Positions 34,371 to 42,945 are shown, numbered from the stretch's first letter. The stretch is DNA of 64,000 nt from Sphingobium fontiphilum (GCF_014196635.1 NZ_JACIEB010000004.1:248001-312000); one strand, 5' to 3'. Translations and numbers: made by a program. Notes: generated from the sequence alone by a model not told the origin.

Positions 34371-35761
34371 TCGTAAGCCTCGCGATATTTCTTCACGACC
34401 CGCAGGGCCACGATGTTGAGCAACAGGGTGACGATGAACAGCACCAGCCCCAGCGCGAATGCGGCCAGCGTCTTGGCGCTGTCGAACTCCTGATCTCCGG
34501 TCAGCAACTGGACGATCTGGGTCGTCACCGTGGTCACGCTGGCGAAGGGATTGAGCGTCAGGTTGGCGGCAAGGCCGGCGGCCATCACCACGATCATCGT
34601 TTCGCCGATGGCGCGGCTGACGGCCAGCAGCACGCCGCCGACCACGCCGGGCAATGCGGCGGGGATCAGCACCTTGCGGATCGTCTCGCTCGTCGTCGCG
34701 CCCATCGCCAGGCTGCCGTCGCGCATGGATTGCGGCACGGCGGCGATGCTGTCGTCGGCCATGGAGGAGACGAAGGGAATGATCATCACGCCCATCACCA
34801 GACCCGCGGCCAGCGCGCTTTCGGAACTGGCGCCGGGAATGTGCAGCGCGGCGGCCAGATCGCGCAGCGCGGGCGCGATGGTCAGCGCCGCGAAATAGCC
34901 GTAGACGACCGTGGGCACGCCCGCCAGCACCTCCAGCATGGGCTTCAGCCAGCGGCGCACCACCGGGCTTGCATATTGGGTCAGGTATACCGCGCTCATC
35001 AGGCCCAGCGGGATGGCGACGATCATGGCGATGATCGCGCCGATGAAGATCGTGCCCCAGAACAGCGGCACCGCGCCGAAGGCGTCCTCATTGCCATAGC
35101 CCATGGCCGCCGATTGCGGGCTCCATTTCAGGCCGAACAGGAAGTCGATGGGGTTCACCATCGAAAAGAAGCGCAGCGATTCCCACAGCAGCGACGATAC
35201 GATGCCCAGCGTGGTGATGATCGCGATCAGCGATGCGAACATCAGCGTCGCCATCACCAGCCGCTCGACCCGCGTGCGCGCCCGGAAATCGGGGCGGATG
35301 CGGGTGAAGGCATAGGCGCCCCCGGCAAAGGCCAGCAGCACGGCCAGCGCCGCGCCCGCCATGGCGTAATGGCTGATCGCCGCGCGATAGGGTTCGACCA
35401 GCGCGGCCGATTGCGGATTGAACCCGCCCGCCTGCTTGCCCGTGGCGATGGCCCGCGCCTCGCCCAGCACCGCCGAACGGGTGAAGCCGTCGGCGGGCAG
35501 GCTCTGCGCCGCCGGACTTTCCATCACCGCCTGGGTGACAAGGCCGGGCGACACCTGCCCCCACACCGCCAGGAACAGCAGCGAAGGCGCCAGCGTCCAC
35601 AGCGCGACATACCAGCCATGATAGCCCGGCAGGCTGTGCATGGCGCCGCGCCGTCCGGTCGCCTGTGCGGCGACCTTCAGGCGGATGGCGCGGGCGCGCG
35701 CGCTGACCCAGGCGATGACGCCCAGGCCAGCGAGCAGCAGCAGGAGTGCGGGTCCGTTCAT
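34367..35761 (-). CDS. pstC: Phosphate ABC transporter permease PstC
   Basis: The partner permease of PstA. At 464 residues it also has a long N-terminal region (two membrane segments and a periplasmic stretch, residues 1-150) before the standard six-helix core. The core has VPTVVYGYFAALTIAPALRDLA and the EAA loop RDGSLAMGATTSETIRKVLIPAALPGVVGG with ISRAIGET-like AVSRAIGETMIVVMAAG. It overlaps pstA by four bases and starts 13 bases after the pstS stop. Confidence 0.94.
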   Translation of the reverse strand: MNGPALLLLLAGLGVIAWVSARARAIRLKVAAQATGRRGAMHSLPGYHGWYVALWTLAPSLLFLAVWGQVSPGLVTQAVMESPAAQSLPADGFTRSAVLGEARAIATGKQAGGFNPQSAALVEPYRAAISHYAMAGAALAVLLAFAGGAYAFTRIRPDFRARTRVERLVMATLMFASLIAIITTLGIVSSLLWESLRFFSMVNPIDFLFGLKWSPQSAAMGYGNEDAFGAVPLFWGTIFIGAIIAMIVAIPLGLMSAVYLTQYASPVVRRWLKPMLEVLAGVPTVVYGYFAALTIAPALRDLAAALHIPGASSESALAAGLVMGVMIIPFVSSMADDSIAAVPQSMRDGSLAMGATTSETIRKVLIPAALPGVVGGVLLAVSRAIGETMIVVMAAGLAANLTLNPFASVTTVTTQIVQLLTGDQEFDSAKTLAAFALGLVLFIVTLLLNIVALRVVKKYREAYE

Positions 35762-35774
35762 CGGTCCTTTTCGC

Positions 35775-36833
35775 TTATTTCAGCGCCGAACCGTCAAGCG
35801 GCGTCAGGTTTTTGACCGCGTCGGCGCTCGCCTTGCGGGCTTCCTCCGTCGCCGCGACCATGCCGCGCTTGGTCAGCGCGCCACCGGGGCCCCAGTTGGC
35901 GGCGAAGGCGTCCAGATAGGCCTGAAGGCCCGGAATGGCCTGCATATGCGCCTTCTTCACATAGATGTAGAGCGGCCGCGCGCCGGGATATTCGCCCTTC
36001 GCCACCGTGTCATAGGTCGCCTGGACGCCGCTCAGCGGAATATCCTTCAGCGAGTCGAGATTTTCCTCAAGGAAGCTGTAGCCGAAAACGCCGACGGCAT
36101 TGGGGTTGGCGGCCAGCTTCTGGACGATCAGATTGTCGTTCTCGCCCGAATCGACATATTTGCCGTCCTCGCGAACGCGGGTGCAGGTCGCCTTATATTC
36201 GTCCTCGTCCTTTTCCTTCAGCGCCTTCATCGCCTCATCGCTCTGGCAACCCTTTTCCAGGATCAGTTCGGCGAGCGAATCGCGGGTGCCGCTGGTCGAG
36301 GGCGGGCCGAATACGGAGATGGCGACGGCGGGCAGGCTGGGGTCGACATCCTTCCAGGTCTGCGCCTTGTTCGGGCCCTTGCCATAGGGATTGGCGGCCA
36401 GCGCCTCATAAACGATCTTGGGCGTCAGCTTGAAACCGGGGCCGTTCTTGGCCTCGGCGAAGGCCAGGCCGTCGACGCCGACCTGAATTTCGATGATGTC
36501 CTTGACGCCATTGGCCTGGCATTGGTCGAACTCGCTCTTCTTCATCCGGCGCGAAGCGTTTTCAATGTCGGGATGCTGCGCGCCCACGCCCGCGCAGAAC
36601 AGCTTCATGCCGCCGCCGGTGCCGGTCGATTCGATGATCGGCGACTTCATGCCGGGATTGTTCTGCACGAACAGTTCGGCGACCGCCGTGGCAAAGGGAT
36701 AGACGGTGGACGAACCGACCGCGCGGATCTGGTCGCGGGTGCCGGCGCTGGCGCCGCCGCCGGCCTGGTCGCCACAGGCGGCGAGAGCGAAAATGGCTGC
36801 CGACGACGCGGCCAGAAGAGCGAATTTCTTCAA
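35775..36833 (-). CDS. pstS: Phosphate-binding lipoprotein PstS (TTG start)
   Basis: PstS captures phosphate in the periplasm for PstCAB. The protein carries a signal peptide with lipobox LAAC followed by GDQ, and phosphate-binding elements VGSSTVYPFATAV, ESTGTGGGMKLFC and SGTRDSLAELIL. I place the start at TTG 36833 because GGAGG lies five bases before it on the minus strand and the product then begins MKKFALLAASSAAIFALAAC, an ideal lipoprotein signal (352 residues). Upstream in-frame ATGs at 36845 and 36854 lack a ribosome binding site. A three-unit Pho box lies about 90 bases upstream. Confidence 0.93.
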   Translation of the reverse strand: MKKFALLAASSAAIFALAACGDQAGGGASAGTRDQIRAVGSSTVYPFATAVAELFVQNNPGMKSPIIESTGTGGGMKLFCAGVGAQHPDIENASRRMKKSEFDQCQANGVKDIIEIQVGVDGLAFAEAKNGPGFKLTPKIVYEALAANPYGKGPNKAQTWKDVDPSLPAVAISVFGPPSTSGTRDSLAELILEKGCQSDEAMKALKEKDEDEYKATCTRVREDGKYVDSGENDNLIVQKLAANPNAVGVFGYSFLEENLDSLKDIPLSGVQATYDTVAKGEYPGARPLYIYVKKAHMQAIPGLQAYLDAFAANWGPGGALTKRGMVAATEEARKASADAVKNLTPLDGSALK

Positions 36834-36924
36834 GATAACCTCCATCAAAGGCATGGCTGCGGTGTTTCACTTGCCGCCGTCGCCTTCGTTGCAATGCGCG
36901 GTAGCCATGCTTCGTCGCGCCATT

Positions 36925-36953
36925 GTGACAGTGAGGTTTCAGTTTGATGACAA
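36925..36953 (-). promoter_or_regulatory. Pho box (three PhoB half-sites) upstream of pstS
   Basis: Read on the minus strand, three seven-base units occur at 11-base intervals: TTGTCAT (36953-36947), CTGAAAC (36942-36936) and CTGTCAC (36931-36925), separated by four-base spacers CAAA and CTCA. This is the direct-repeat pattern bound by PhoB dimers (CTGTCAT consensus). The pstS start is about 92 bases downstream. Confidence 0.8.
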
Positions 36954-37120
36954 TGGCCCCGGACGGCCATTATTATTCTCCACCTCAGGGGGTGGCCGGC
37001 CGGGCATGATGCGCGGGACCGCGCTGTGGAGGGAGGTAAATATGATGGCGAAGTTGCGGTCTATGCGCAAATCATAGTGGGGCGGCGTTCCTGGACAGGC
37101 CCGCCGCCCCCTCTCCGAAA
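36954..37120. other. Gap between Pho box and hppD: hairpins and a candidate micro-ORF
   Basis: No standard gene. AATGGCC at 36952-36958 and GGCCATT at 36965-36971 form a seven-base hairpin partly within the Pho box. GGGGCGGCG at 37079-37087 and CGCCGCCCC at 37102-37110 form a perfect nine-base hairpin just after the hppD stop (minus strand), without a T-run on either side. On the plus strand GGGAGG at 37031-37036 precedes an 11-codon ORF at 37042-37077 (MMAKLRSMRKS). Confidence 0.45.
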
Positions 37121-38209
37121 TCACGCCGTCCGGTCGTTTTTCTCCGCCCGGTCGCCCATATGGACGACGCCGCGCCGGATCTGGTCCAGTTCGATCGACT
37201 CGTACAGCGCCTGGAAATTGCCGTTGCCAAAGCCCTCATTGCCCTTGCGCTGGATGATCTCGAAAAAGATCGGGCCGACCATCGTGTCGGTGAAGATTTG
37301 CAGGAGTATGCCCTCCTGCTCGCGGTCGCCGTCGATCAGCACGCGGTTGGCTTGCAGGCGCTCGATGTCCTCGCCATGGCCGGGGATGCGGGCGTCGACC
37401 GCTTCATAATAGGTGTCGGGCGTATCCTGAAACCGCACGCCGCCCGCGCGCAGCTTTTCGACCGTGGCGTGAATATCGTCGGTGGTCAGCGCCAGATGCT
37501 GAATGCCCTCGCCGCCATAATCGCGGATGAACTCCTCGATCTGGCTCTGTTCGTCCTGACTTTCATTAAGGGGGATGCGGATCGCGCCATCGGGCGCGAT
37601 CATCGCCTGGCTGAACAGGCCGGTCGCCTGCCCCTTGATGTCGAAGAAACGCTGTTCCCTGAACCGGAAGACACGCTCATAGAAATCCGCCCACACCCGC
37701 ATCTGCCCGCGCCGGACATTATGGGTCAGGTGGTCGAGCAGGTTCAGGCCAACGCCCTTGCGCGCCGCATCTTCCCGCCAGCCGGGAACCTCGTCCCAGT
37801 CCGCGAAGGGATCGCCGCTCACCAGATAGAGCAGCGACCCGCCAATGCCCTGCACCGCATGGGCGCCGGGCAGGGCGCTCCTCGCCGTATCCGCATCCTT
37901 AGCGCCGCGCGCCAGCGCGACTTGATGGGCGGTCCGCGCGTCGGCGACGCAAAAGCCCATGCCGCAGGCCGACGGGCCATGGGCGGCGCGGAAATCGGCG
38001 GCGTGCCCGTCGCCCGCGTTCAGGATGAAGGCGATCTGTCCCTGCCGCCACAGCGTCAGGCCCCGGTCGGCCCGCCGCGCGGCTGGCGCGAAACCCAGCA
38101 TCGCGAACAGCCGGGCCAGCCCATCAGGGTCGGGCGCGGTAAATTCGACAAAGGCGAAACCGTTGAGCCCGACGGGATTGTCCAGGCTGAACAGGCTATG
38201 GGCGGTCAT
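37121..38209 (-). CDS. hppD: 4-hydroxyphenylpyruvate dioxygenase
   Basis: HppD converts 4-hydroxyphenylpyruvate to homogentisate in tyrosine catabolism, using Fe(II) and oxygen. The 362-residue protein has the vicinal-oxygen-chelate double domain. Iron ligands are expected in DHLTHNVRRGQM (His), GIQHLALTTDDI (His) and FFEIIQRKGNEGFGNGNFQALYESIE (Glu); the last stretch is the C-terminal gate helix region typical of HPPD. GAGGAGAG precedes ATG 38209. phhA lies 23 bases upstream on the same strand, so both tyrosine-forming and tyrosine-degrading steps share an operon. Confidence 0.95.
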   Translation of the reverse strand: MTAHSLFSLDNPVGLNGFAFVEFTAPDPDGLARLFAMLGFAPAARRADRGLTLWRQGQIAFILNAGDGHAADFRAAHGPSACGMGFCVADARTAHQVALARGAKDADTARSALPGAHAVQGIGGSLLYLVSGDPFADWDEVPGWREDAARKGVGLNLLDHLTHNVRRGQMRVWADFYERVFRFREQRFFDIKGQATGLFSQAMIAPDGAIRIPLNESQDEQSQIEEFIRDYGGEGIQHLALTTDDIHATVEKLRAGGVRFQDTPDTYYEAVDARIPGHGEDIERLQANRVLIDGDREQEGILLQIFTDTMVGPIFFEIIQRKGNEGFGNGNFQALYESIELDQIRRGVVHMGDRAEKNDRTA

Positions 38210-38232
38210 GGCATTCTCTCCTCGGTCTTTTT

Positions 38233-39105
38233 TCAATCTTCCGCGCTGGCTGCCCGCCGCGCATGGGCCTGCGTGCCGCGATGGATCAGCCGGTCGTCGG
38301 GGGTCAGGGCGTCGGGGGCGATGTCGGCCTCGCCCTCCAGCGCGGCGTAGAGCGGGCCAAGGTCGGCATCCTGCGTCTGGCGCAGCAGATCGTCGAAACT
38401 GTCGATGACGAAATAGCTCTGCTGGAAATCGTTGATCCGGTAGCGGGTCCGCATCACGCGGCGCAGGTCAAAGCCGATCCGGTTGGGGGACGGATCGTCG
38501 AGGGCGAAGAGCGACTCGGCATGCGACGACACGATCCCCGCGCCATAGAGTTTCAGTCCGCCCGCGCCCGCGATCAGGCCGAATTCGACCGTGTACCAGT
38601 AAAGCCGCGCCAGATGGTCGATCGCCCCCAGCCGCGCCGCGCGCAGCCCGCCCAGACCATAGGCCTGCATATAATCGGCGAACACCCGATGGGCGAGCAA
38701 TGGCACATGGCCGAATATGTCATGGAAGACATCGGGCTCCTCCAGATAGTCGATCTGGTCGGGGCGACGGATGAAGCGCCCGGCGACGAAACGGCGATGG
38801 GCCAGATGGTCGAAGAAGATTTCATCGGGCACCAGCCCCGGCGCCGCCACCACCCGCCACCCGGTCGCCTTCATCAGCCGTTCGTTCAGCGCCTCGAACC
38901 GGGGGATGCCGGGCCGGTCCATCCGCAACATGTCGAGCCCATCCAGAAATTCCGGCACGACGCGGCCGCGCAGCATCGCCGCCTGCCGCGCGAACAGGGC
39001 GTCCCAGGTCGCATGATCGGCGGCGCTATAGGCGTCCCAATCCTGCGGCACGGTCCAGTCCGCCGCTTTGGCGACCATGTCCTGCATCTCTCCCATGCGA
39101 AACAT
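38233..39105 (-). CDS. phhA: Phenylalanine-4-hydroxylase
   Basis: PhhA hydroxylates phenylalanine to tyrosine with a pterin cofactor and iron. The protein (about 290 residues) has RRFVAGRFIRRPDQIDYLEEPDVFHDIFGHVPLL, with the iron-ligand histidines in HDIFGH, and the third ligand Glu in WYTVEFGLI; GAGIVSSHAES and FDLRRVMRTRYRINDFQQSYFVI are also conserved. Several start codons are possible (39105, 39096, 39087, 39078); GGGAG lies between the second and third. It is divergent from an Lrp-type regulator, 86 bases away. Confidence 0.93.
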   Translation of the reverse strand: MFRMGEMQDMVAKAADWTVPQDWDAYSAADHATWDALFARQAAMLRGRVVPEFLDGLDMLRMDRPGIPRFEALNERLMKATGWRVVAAPGLVPDEIFFDHLAHRRFVAGRFIRRPDQIDYLEEPDVFHDIFGHVPLLAHRVFADYMQAYGLGGLRAARLGAIDHLARLYWYTVEFGLIAGAGGLKLYGAGIVSSHAESLFALDDPSPNRIGFDLRRVMRTRYRINDFQQSYFVIDSFDDLLRQTQDADLGPLYAALEGEADIAPDALTPDDRLIHRGTQAHARRAASAED

Positions 39106-39157
39106 GATCTCGCATTTCGGGCGGTATTGGGTTTCTAAATCGCGGTCATGGCGCTGG

Positions 39158-39183
39158 AATTTGCAAATCTGATTTGATAAATT
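39158..39183. promoter_or_regulatory. AT-rich inverted repeat between phhA and lrp-type gene
   Basis: AATTT-gc-AAATC and GATTT-gat-AAATT form an imperfect inverted repeat at 39158-39183 in an otherwise GC-rich region. It lies between two divergent starts and just before the regulator's ATG at 39192. Lrp/AsnC proteins bind such AT-rich, partly palindromic sites, so this is a likely operator. Confidence 0.5.
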
Positions 39184-39191
39184 GGCATTAT

Positions 39192-39662
39192 ATGAAACAG
39201 ATCGCCGAAATGGACGCGCTCGACCGCCGCATCGTCGCCGAATTGCAGCGCGACGCCGCGCGCAGCCATGCCGATCTTGCCGAACGGGTGGGCAGCACCG
39301 CGCCATCCTGCTGGCGTCGCATCCGCGCGCTGGAGGAGGCGGGGATATTGGGGGCCACGGTGCGCCTGGCCGATCCCGAAAAACTGGGCCAGCATGTGAT
39401 CGTGCTCTGCCATGTGCGGATGCGGGCCTATGACAGCGAAACGATCGCCGCCTTTGAAGGCTTCGTGCAGGATCAGGCGCGGGTGATGGAATGCTACGCC
39501 ATGTCGGGCGAGTGGGATTATCTGCTGCGCGTCGTGTCCAGCGACGTCGCGGATTACGAACATTTCCTCATGCGCCTGCTGCTCAAACACCCCTCGGTCG
39601 CGGGCGCGGCGTCGCATTTCGCCCTGTCGGTCAAGAAATATACGACCGCCCTGCCGGTCTGA
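39192..39662 (+). CDS. Lrp/AsnC-family transcriptional regulator
   Basis: 156 residues. The N-terminal helix-turn-helix reads MDALDRRIVAELQRDAARSHADLAERVGSTAPSCWRRIRALEEAGIL, followed by the family RAM (ligand-binding) domain: VIVLCHVRMRAYDSETIAAFEGFVQ and GEWDYLLRVVSSDVADYEHFL. Divergent orientation to phhA-hppD suggests that it controls phenylalanine/tyrosine breakdown, probably sensing an aromatic amino acid; this is inference from position. ATG 39192 was chosen; TTG 39174 would extend it into the operator. Confidence 0.92.
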   Translation: MKQIAEMDALDRRIVAELQRDAARSHADLAERVGSTAPSCWRRIRALEEAGILGATVRLADPEKLGQHVIVLCHVRMRAYDSETIAAFEGFVQDQARVMECYAMSGEWDYLLRVVSSDVADYEHFLMRLLLKHPSVAGAASHFALSVKKYTTALPV

Positions 39663-39756
39663 CCGGGACAGCGGACACAATCTGTGCGTTTCCATTTGCC
39701 GGGCGAGCGGCTATGGCGAGCGGGAACAGGCTATTGAACGGGTTTTGAGGGAATTG

Positions 39757-41064
39757 ATGGCAAGCGCACCCGACACTTCGCGCCAGGCGCCCGCCGGGGA
39801 TGAACAACAGGTGCTTGCGGGGCTGGAGGAAAATTCGCCCTATGTCCGCCGGGGGCTGTTCGGGAACGGCAACACCGGCGTTGAATATGTCAGCGCGAAA
39901 AAGCGATCCAACAAACTGGCCGTCACTTTCGCCCAAGAGGCCACCCGCAATATGCGCCAGCCTGGGTTTGCCGAACATTTTATGCTGGAGCGCGGGTTCG
40001 ATGTCCTGACGTTGAAGTGCAACATCAACAACTGGTTTCAGGATATTTCGCGCGAACAGCTTCGGGACGCGATTGCCGGGCGGCTGTCGGATTATGATTT
40101 CGTCGTCTGCTACGGTTCCGGCATGGGCGGCTATGCCGCCATCTATTTTGCCGAGATCGTCAAGGCGAACGTCGTCATCGCCCTCTCGCCCCAATATTCC
40201 ATCGACCCCGCCATTGTCGATTTCGACGATCGATGGGCCGGATCCGCCGCGAAGATCAGTTTCAAGCATCAGTCGCTGGACGCCATTTTGGCGCATACCG
40301 GCGCGGCCATCTATGTTGTTTATGATCCGCATGACACCGATGCGAAGCATGCGGCGGCCATGCGGGCCGCGAGCAACCGCATCATTCCGGTCGAAACGCC
40401 CTATAGCGGCCATCCATCGGGCGCCGCGCTTCAGCAAATGGATATTCTGGCCGGACTGTTCGACAATCTGGTCGAAGGGCGCATCCCTCCGCTGAGGAAG
40501 ACGATGCGGGCGCAGCGGGCGCAGTCGGCGAAATATCTGTTCGGCCTCGCGCAAAGCTGCATCCGCCGCGGGCACAAGGCGGCGGGCCTGTCTTTGCTGG
40601 AGAGGGCCGTCTCCTCGGAGGGCGCGACCTCTGAAATTCGCATAGCCTATTGTCGTCGGTTGCATGCGGAGGGGCGCGTCCACGATGCCGTGGCCCGGCT
40701 TCGCGAATATTGGCCGTCATTGCCCCAGAATGCGCACATGATTGCCTATCGCGCCCATCTGGAGCAGGTCGCCGGCGACCAGAAGGAGGCGCGACGCCTG
40801 TTCGATCTCGCCATCCGGCAACAGCCCGACATGACCCTCCTCTACAAGGAGGAGCGCAAGCTGATGAACGACATCATCGCCGATTCCGATCACAAGATGG
40901 CGATGATGCAGACCGCCCTGGAACGCGCCCGGGCCGAGGCGCAACTGCGCATGGGCGGCGCGCCGGCCCAGTTTTCCGGTCGCAATGTCGCCCTGATGGC
41001 CGCCGCATCGCTGGTCATCGTCGCCTTGATCGCGATCCTGGCCATCTCGCTGCACGTGGTGTGA
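39757..41064 (+). CDS. Unusual alpha/beta-hydrolase-like protein with TPR-like region and C-terminal membrane anchor
   Basis: 435 residues. The N-terminal half (about 40-240) looks like an alpha/beta hydrolase: KLAVTFAQ strand, FDFVVCYGSGMGGYAAIYFAE with a nucleophile-elbow-like G-S-G-M-G-G, and later YDPHDTDAKHAA and PYSGHPSGAA supplying possible Asp and His. The middle (about 245-395) is helical with TPR-like periodicity (LFGLAQSCIRRGHKAAGLSLLERAV). The C-terminus has one membrane helix (about 412-432, ASLVIVALIAILAISL). No named family recognised as a whole. GAGGGA precedes ATG 39757; TTG 39745 is an alternative. It is convergent with a methyltransferase gene (24 bases) in a glycan-export-like group. 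Confidence 0.6.
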   Translation: MASAPDTSRQAPAGDEQQVLAGLEENSPYVRRGLFGNGNTGVEYVSAKKRSNKLAVTFAQEATRNMRQPGFAEHFMLERGFDVLTLKCNINNWFQDISREQLRDAIAGRLSDYDFVVCYGSGMGGYAAIYFAEIVKANVVIALSPQYSIDPAIVDFDDRWAGSAAKISFKHQSLDAILAHTGAAIYVVYDPHDTDAKHAAAMRAASNRIIPVETPYSGHPSGAALQQMDILAGLFDNLVEGRIPPLRKTMRAQRAQSAKYLFGLAQSCIRRGHKAAGLSLLERAVSSEGATSEIRIAYCRRLHAEGRVHDAVARLREYWPSLPQNAHMIAYRAHLEQVAGDQKEARRLFDLAIRQQPDMTLLYKEERKLMNDIIADSDHKMAMMQTALERARAEAQLRMGGAPAQFSGRNVALMAAASLVIVALIAILAISLHVV

Positions 41065-41088
41065 CGCGCCGGGGCGTCCGCCGATCCG

Positions 41089-42192
41089 TCAGACCAGGGT
41101 AAAGCGATAGACCTGCGCCCAATGGGCGTTGGGATCGGGAAAAAATTCCGCCCTGAACCCGGCCCGATCAAACAGATGGAACAGATAGGCTTCCTGAAAA
41201 CCCAGTTCCATCCAACCGCGCAGGCGCATGATGGAGATATTTTCCCAGTCCAGCCGGAAACCCCAGGGGAAGGGGATTTCAGGCATGTTGACGCGCGAAA
41301 TCGGCTCACCCGCCAGGATCACGCATCCGCCCGGTTTCAACAGGCCCTTCATCTGCTCGATCAGGTCTGCGGCGTTCCAGCAATGATGGAAGCTTTCGTA
41401 GAACAGGATCAGGTCGTAGGCGTTGGGTTCGCCGGCGGGGTTGGCGCCGAACAGGCCCAGATGCGATGTCAGGTCGGTGCGAAAAAATGCCGACGCCTTG
41501 TTGACCCCGTCGACAAAGGCCTTGTTGATGTCGACGACATCCACCTTCGCTCCGGTCCGCGCAAAGGCGAAGGAGGTCTGGCCAAAGCCCGCGCCATATT
41601 CCAGCACACGGCCGTTTTTGGGCAGGTTGCTGCGCACCAGGATATGGCCGATCGCCATCAGGTGGGCGCCCGCCAGTGCGGCGTCGCCAGTGCTGTAGAA
41701 GGCGGGGCGATAGATGAAGTCGTGATGGACGACTTCGGGCGTATCCTCATCGACGGTCGGATCATATTGCGCCCGGCCTGTGATCGCCGACCATAATCGC
41801 ATCATCTGCCCGGCATAGGCGGGACTGTCCGGGTTCAATCGGCAATCGAACCAGTCGGGAATGCGCAGGATCTTGCCCGCATGGGTCGTCCGGTCCCCGG
41901 CGGCGAACGCGGCGGCGATCCCGCCAATCTCTTCGATGGTGAAGGTCGGGCGGCCATGGTGGACCAGCGCCGCCATGCGATCGCGATGTTCGCTGGAATC
42001 GGCCAGTGCGGCCGCAAATCGCTCCGGGGTGCGATACAGGTCGATATGGGCCGCCACCACCGCGTCATTTTCAGGCGCCCGGCCCAGATAGCCCAGATAG
42101 CTGTCGACAACCTCTTCCCGGGTCAGCGTCGGCGGAACCTGTTGCACCAATGGCTGGGTGGGGCTTTTCAATCGGTTGATGAAGGATCGCAT
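41089..42192 (-). CDS. Class I SAM-dependent methyltransferase with N-terminal DUF4214-like segment
   Basis: 367 residues. The N-terminal part (about 20-75) reads EEVVDSYLGYLGRAPENDAVVAAHI, like the Y..lLGR.PD..G motif of DUF4214 domains found in surface-glycan and adhesin-related proteins. The C-terminal half has SAM motif I RVLEYGAGFGQTSFAFA, VDVVDINKAF, DLILFYESFHHCW and GGCVILAGEP, a class I methyltransferase. The substrate is unknown; a sugar or glycan target is an inference. It lies 51 bases downstream of the ABC ATPase gene on the same strand, so both may be one operon. ATG 42192 has only a weak ribosome binding site. Confidence 0.75.
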   Translation of the reverse strand: MRSFINRLKSPTQPLVQQVPPTLTREEVVDSYLGYLGRAPENDAVVAAHIDLYRTPERFAAALADSSEHRDRMAALVHHGRPTFTIEEIGGIAAAFAAGDRTTHAGKILRIPDWFDCRLNPDSPAYAGQMMRLWSAITGRAQYDPTVDEDTPEVVHHDFIYRPAFYSTGDAALAGAHLMAIGHILVRSNLPKNGRVLEYGAGFGQTSFAFARTGAKVDVVDINKAFVDGVNKASAFFRTDLTSHLGLFGANPAGEPNAYDLILFYESFHHCWNAADLIEQMKGLLKPGGCVILAGEPISRVNMPEIPFPWGFRLDWENISIMRLRGWMELGFQEAYLFHLFDRAGFRAEFFPDPNAHWAQVYRFTLV

Positions 42193-42243
42193 ATTCTGGC
42201 ATGTCCCTGTCAGGGGCTGGCGACAATGGCCCGATCGCAACGG

Positions 42244-42945
42244 TCAGTGATGGATGTCGACGACGGCCCGGTCGGACTTCACCGTCCGCTGATAATAATT
42301 GTGGACGTCGATGGCCTCGTCGATCGTATCGAAAAATTGCAGCGCGCCGTTGAACAGCACGGCGCCCTTGTCGCAATGCGCCCGCAATGTCTGGGGAACG
42401 TGGCTCACCATCACCAGCGCGCCCTTGCTCTTGCGTTCGTCCATCACCGCTTCGATCTTCTTGCGGAACCGCTCGTCGCCCGTCGCGGTCACTTCGTCGA
42501 TCAGGTAGCAGTCGAACTCGATGGCCAAAGATATGCCGAAGGAAAAGCGCGCGCCCATGCCCGATGAATAGGTGTGCACAGGCTGCCGGAAATAGGGGCC
42601 GAGTTCGCAGAAATCCTCGACGAACTTCGTCAGCTTCGCAATGTCCTTGCCATAGATGCGGGCGATGAACCGGCAATTGTCCGCGCCCGTCAGGCTGGAT
42701 TGAAAGGCGCTGGCGTAACCCAGCGGCCAGGATGTCGTCATGTTGCGGATGACCCGCCCCGACGTCGGGTTGTCGACGCCCGCGATCATGCGGATCAGCG
42801 TGGATTTGCCTGCGCCGTTCGATCCGCAAATGCCCAGCCGGTCGCGCGGACCGATGGTGAAGTTCAGATTGTTGAGCACCAGATTCTGATGGCCATGACC
42901 ATCGTAAATCTTGCTGACATTTTCGAAGCGAATCATTTCACTCAT
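42244..42945 (-). CDS. KpsT-like polysaccharide-export ABC ATPase (no permease nearby)
   Basis: 233 residues. Walker A GSNGAGKST, the family-specific YSSGMGARFSFGISLAIEFDCYLIDEVTATGDERFRKK (signature, Walker B and the KpsT/Wzt-type DE..a.GD..F..K), and MIRFENVSKIY at the start assign it to ATPases that export capsule or O-polysaccharide. It lacks the C-terminal carbohydrate-binding extension of Wzt, so it is closer to KpsT. No KpsM-like permease is in the window. Start uncertain: ATG 42945, 42936 or 42975, none with a strong ribosome binding site. Confidence 0.85.
   Translation of the reverse strand: MSEMIRFENVSKIYDGHGHQNLVLNNLNFTIGPRDRLGICGSNGAGKSTLIRMIAGVDNPTSGRVIRNMTTSWPLGYASAFQSSLTGADNCRFIARIYGKDIAKLTKFVEDFCELGPYFRQPVHTYSSGMGARFSFGISLAIEFDCYLIDEVTATGDERFRKKIEAVMDERKSKGALVMVSHVPQTLRAHCDKGAVLFNGALQFFDTIDEAIDVHNYYQRTVKSDRAVVDIHH

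Noticed and set aside
36952-36971. AATGGCC/GGCCATT hairpin as a terminator
   Set aside because: It overlaps the Pho box, is followed by a mixed ATTATTCT rather than a T-run, and no plus-strand gene ends before it.
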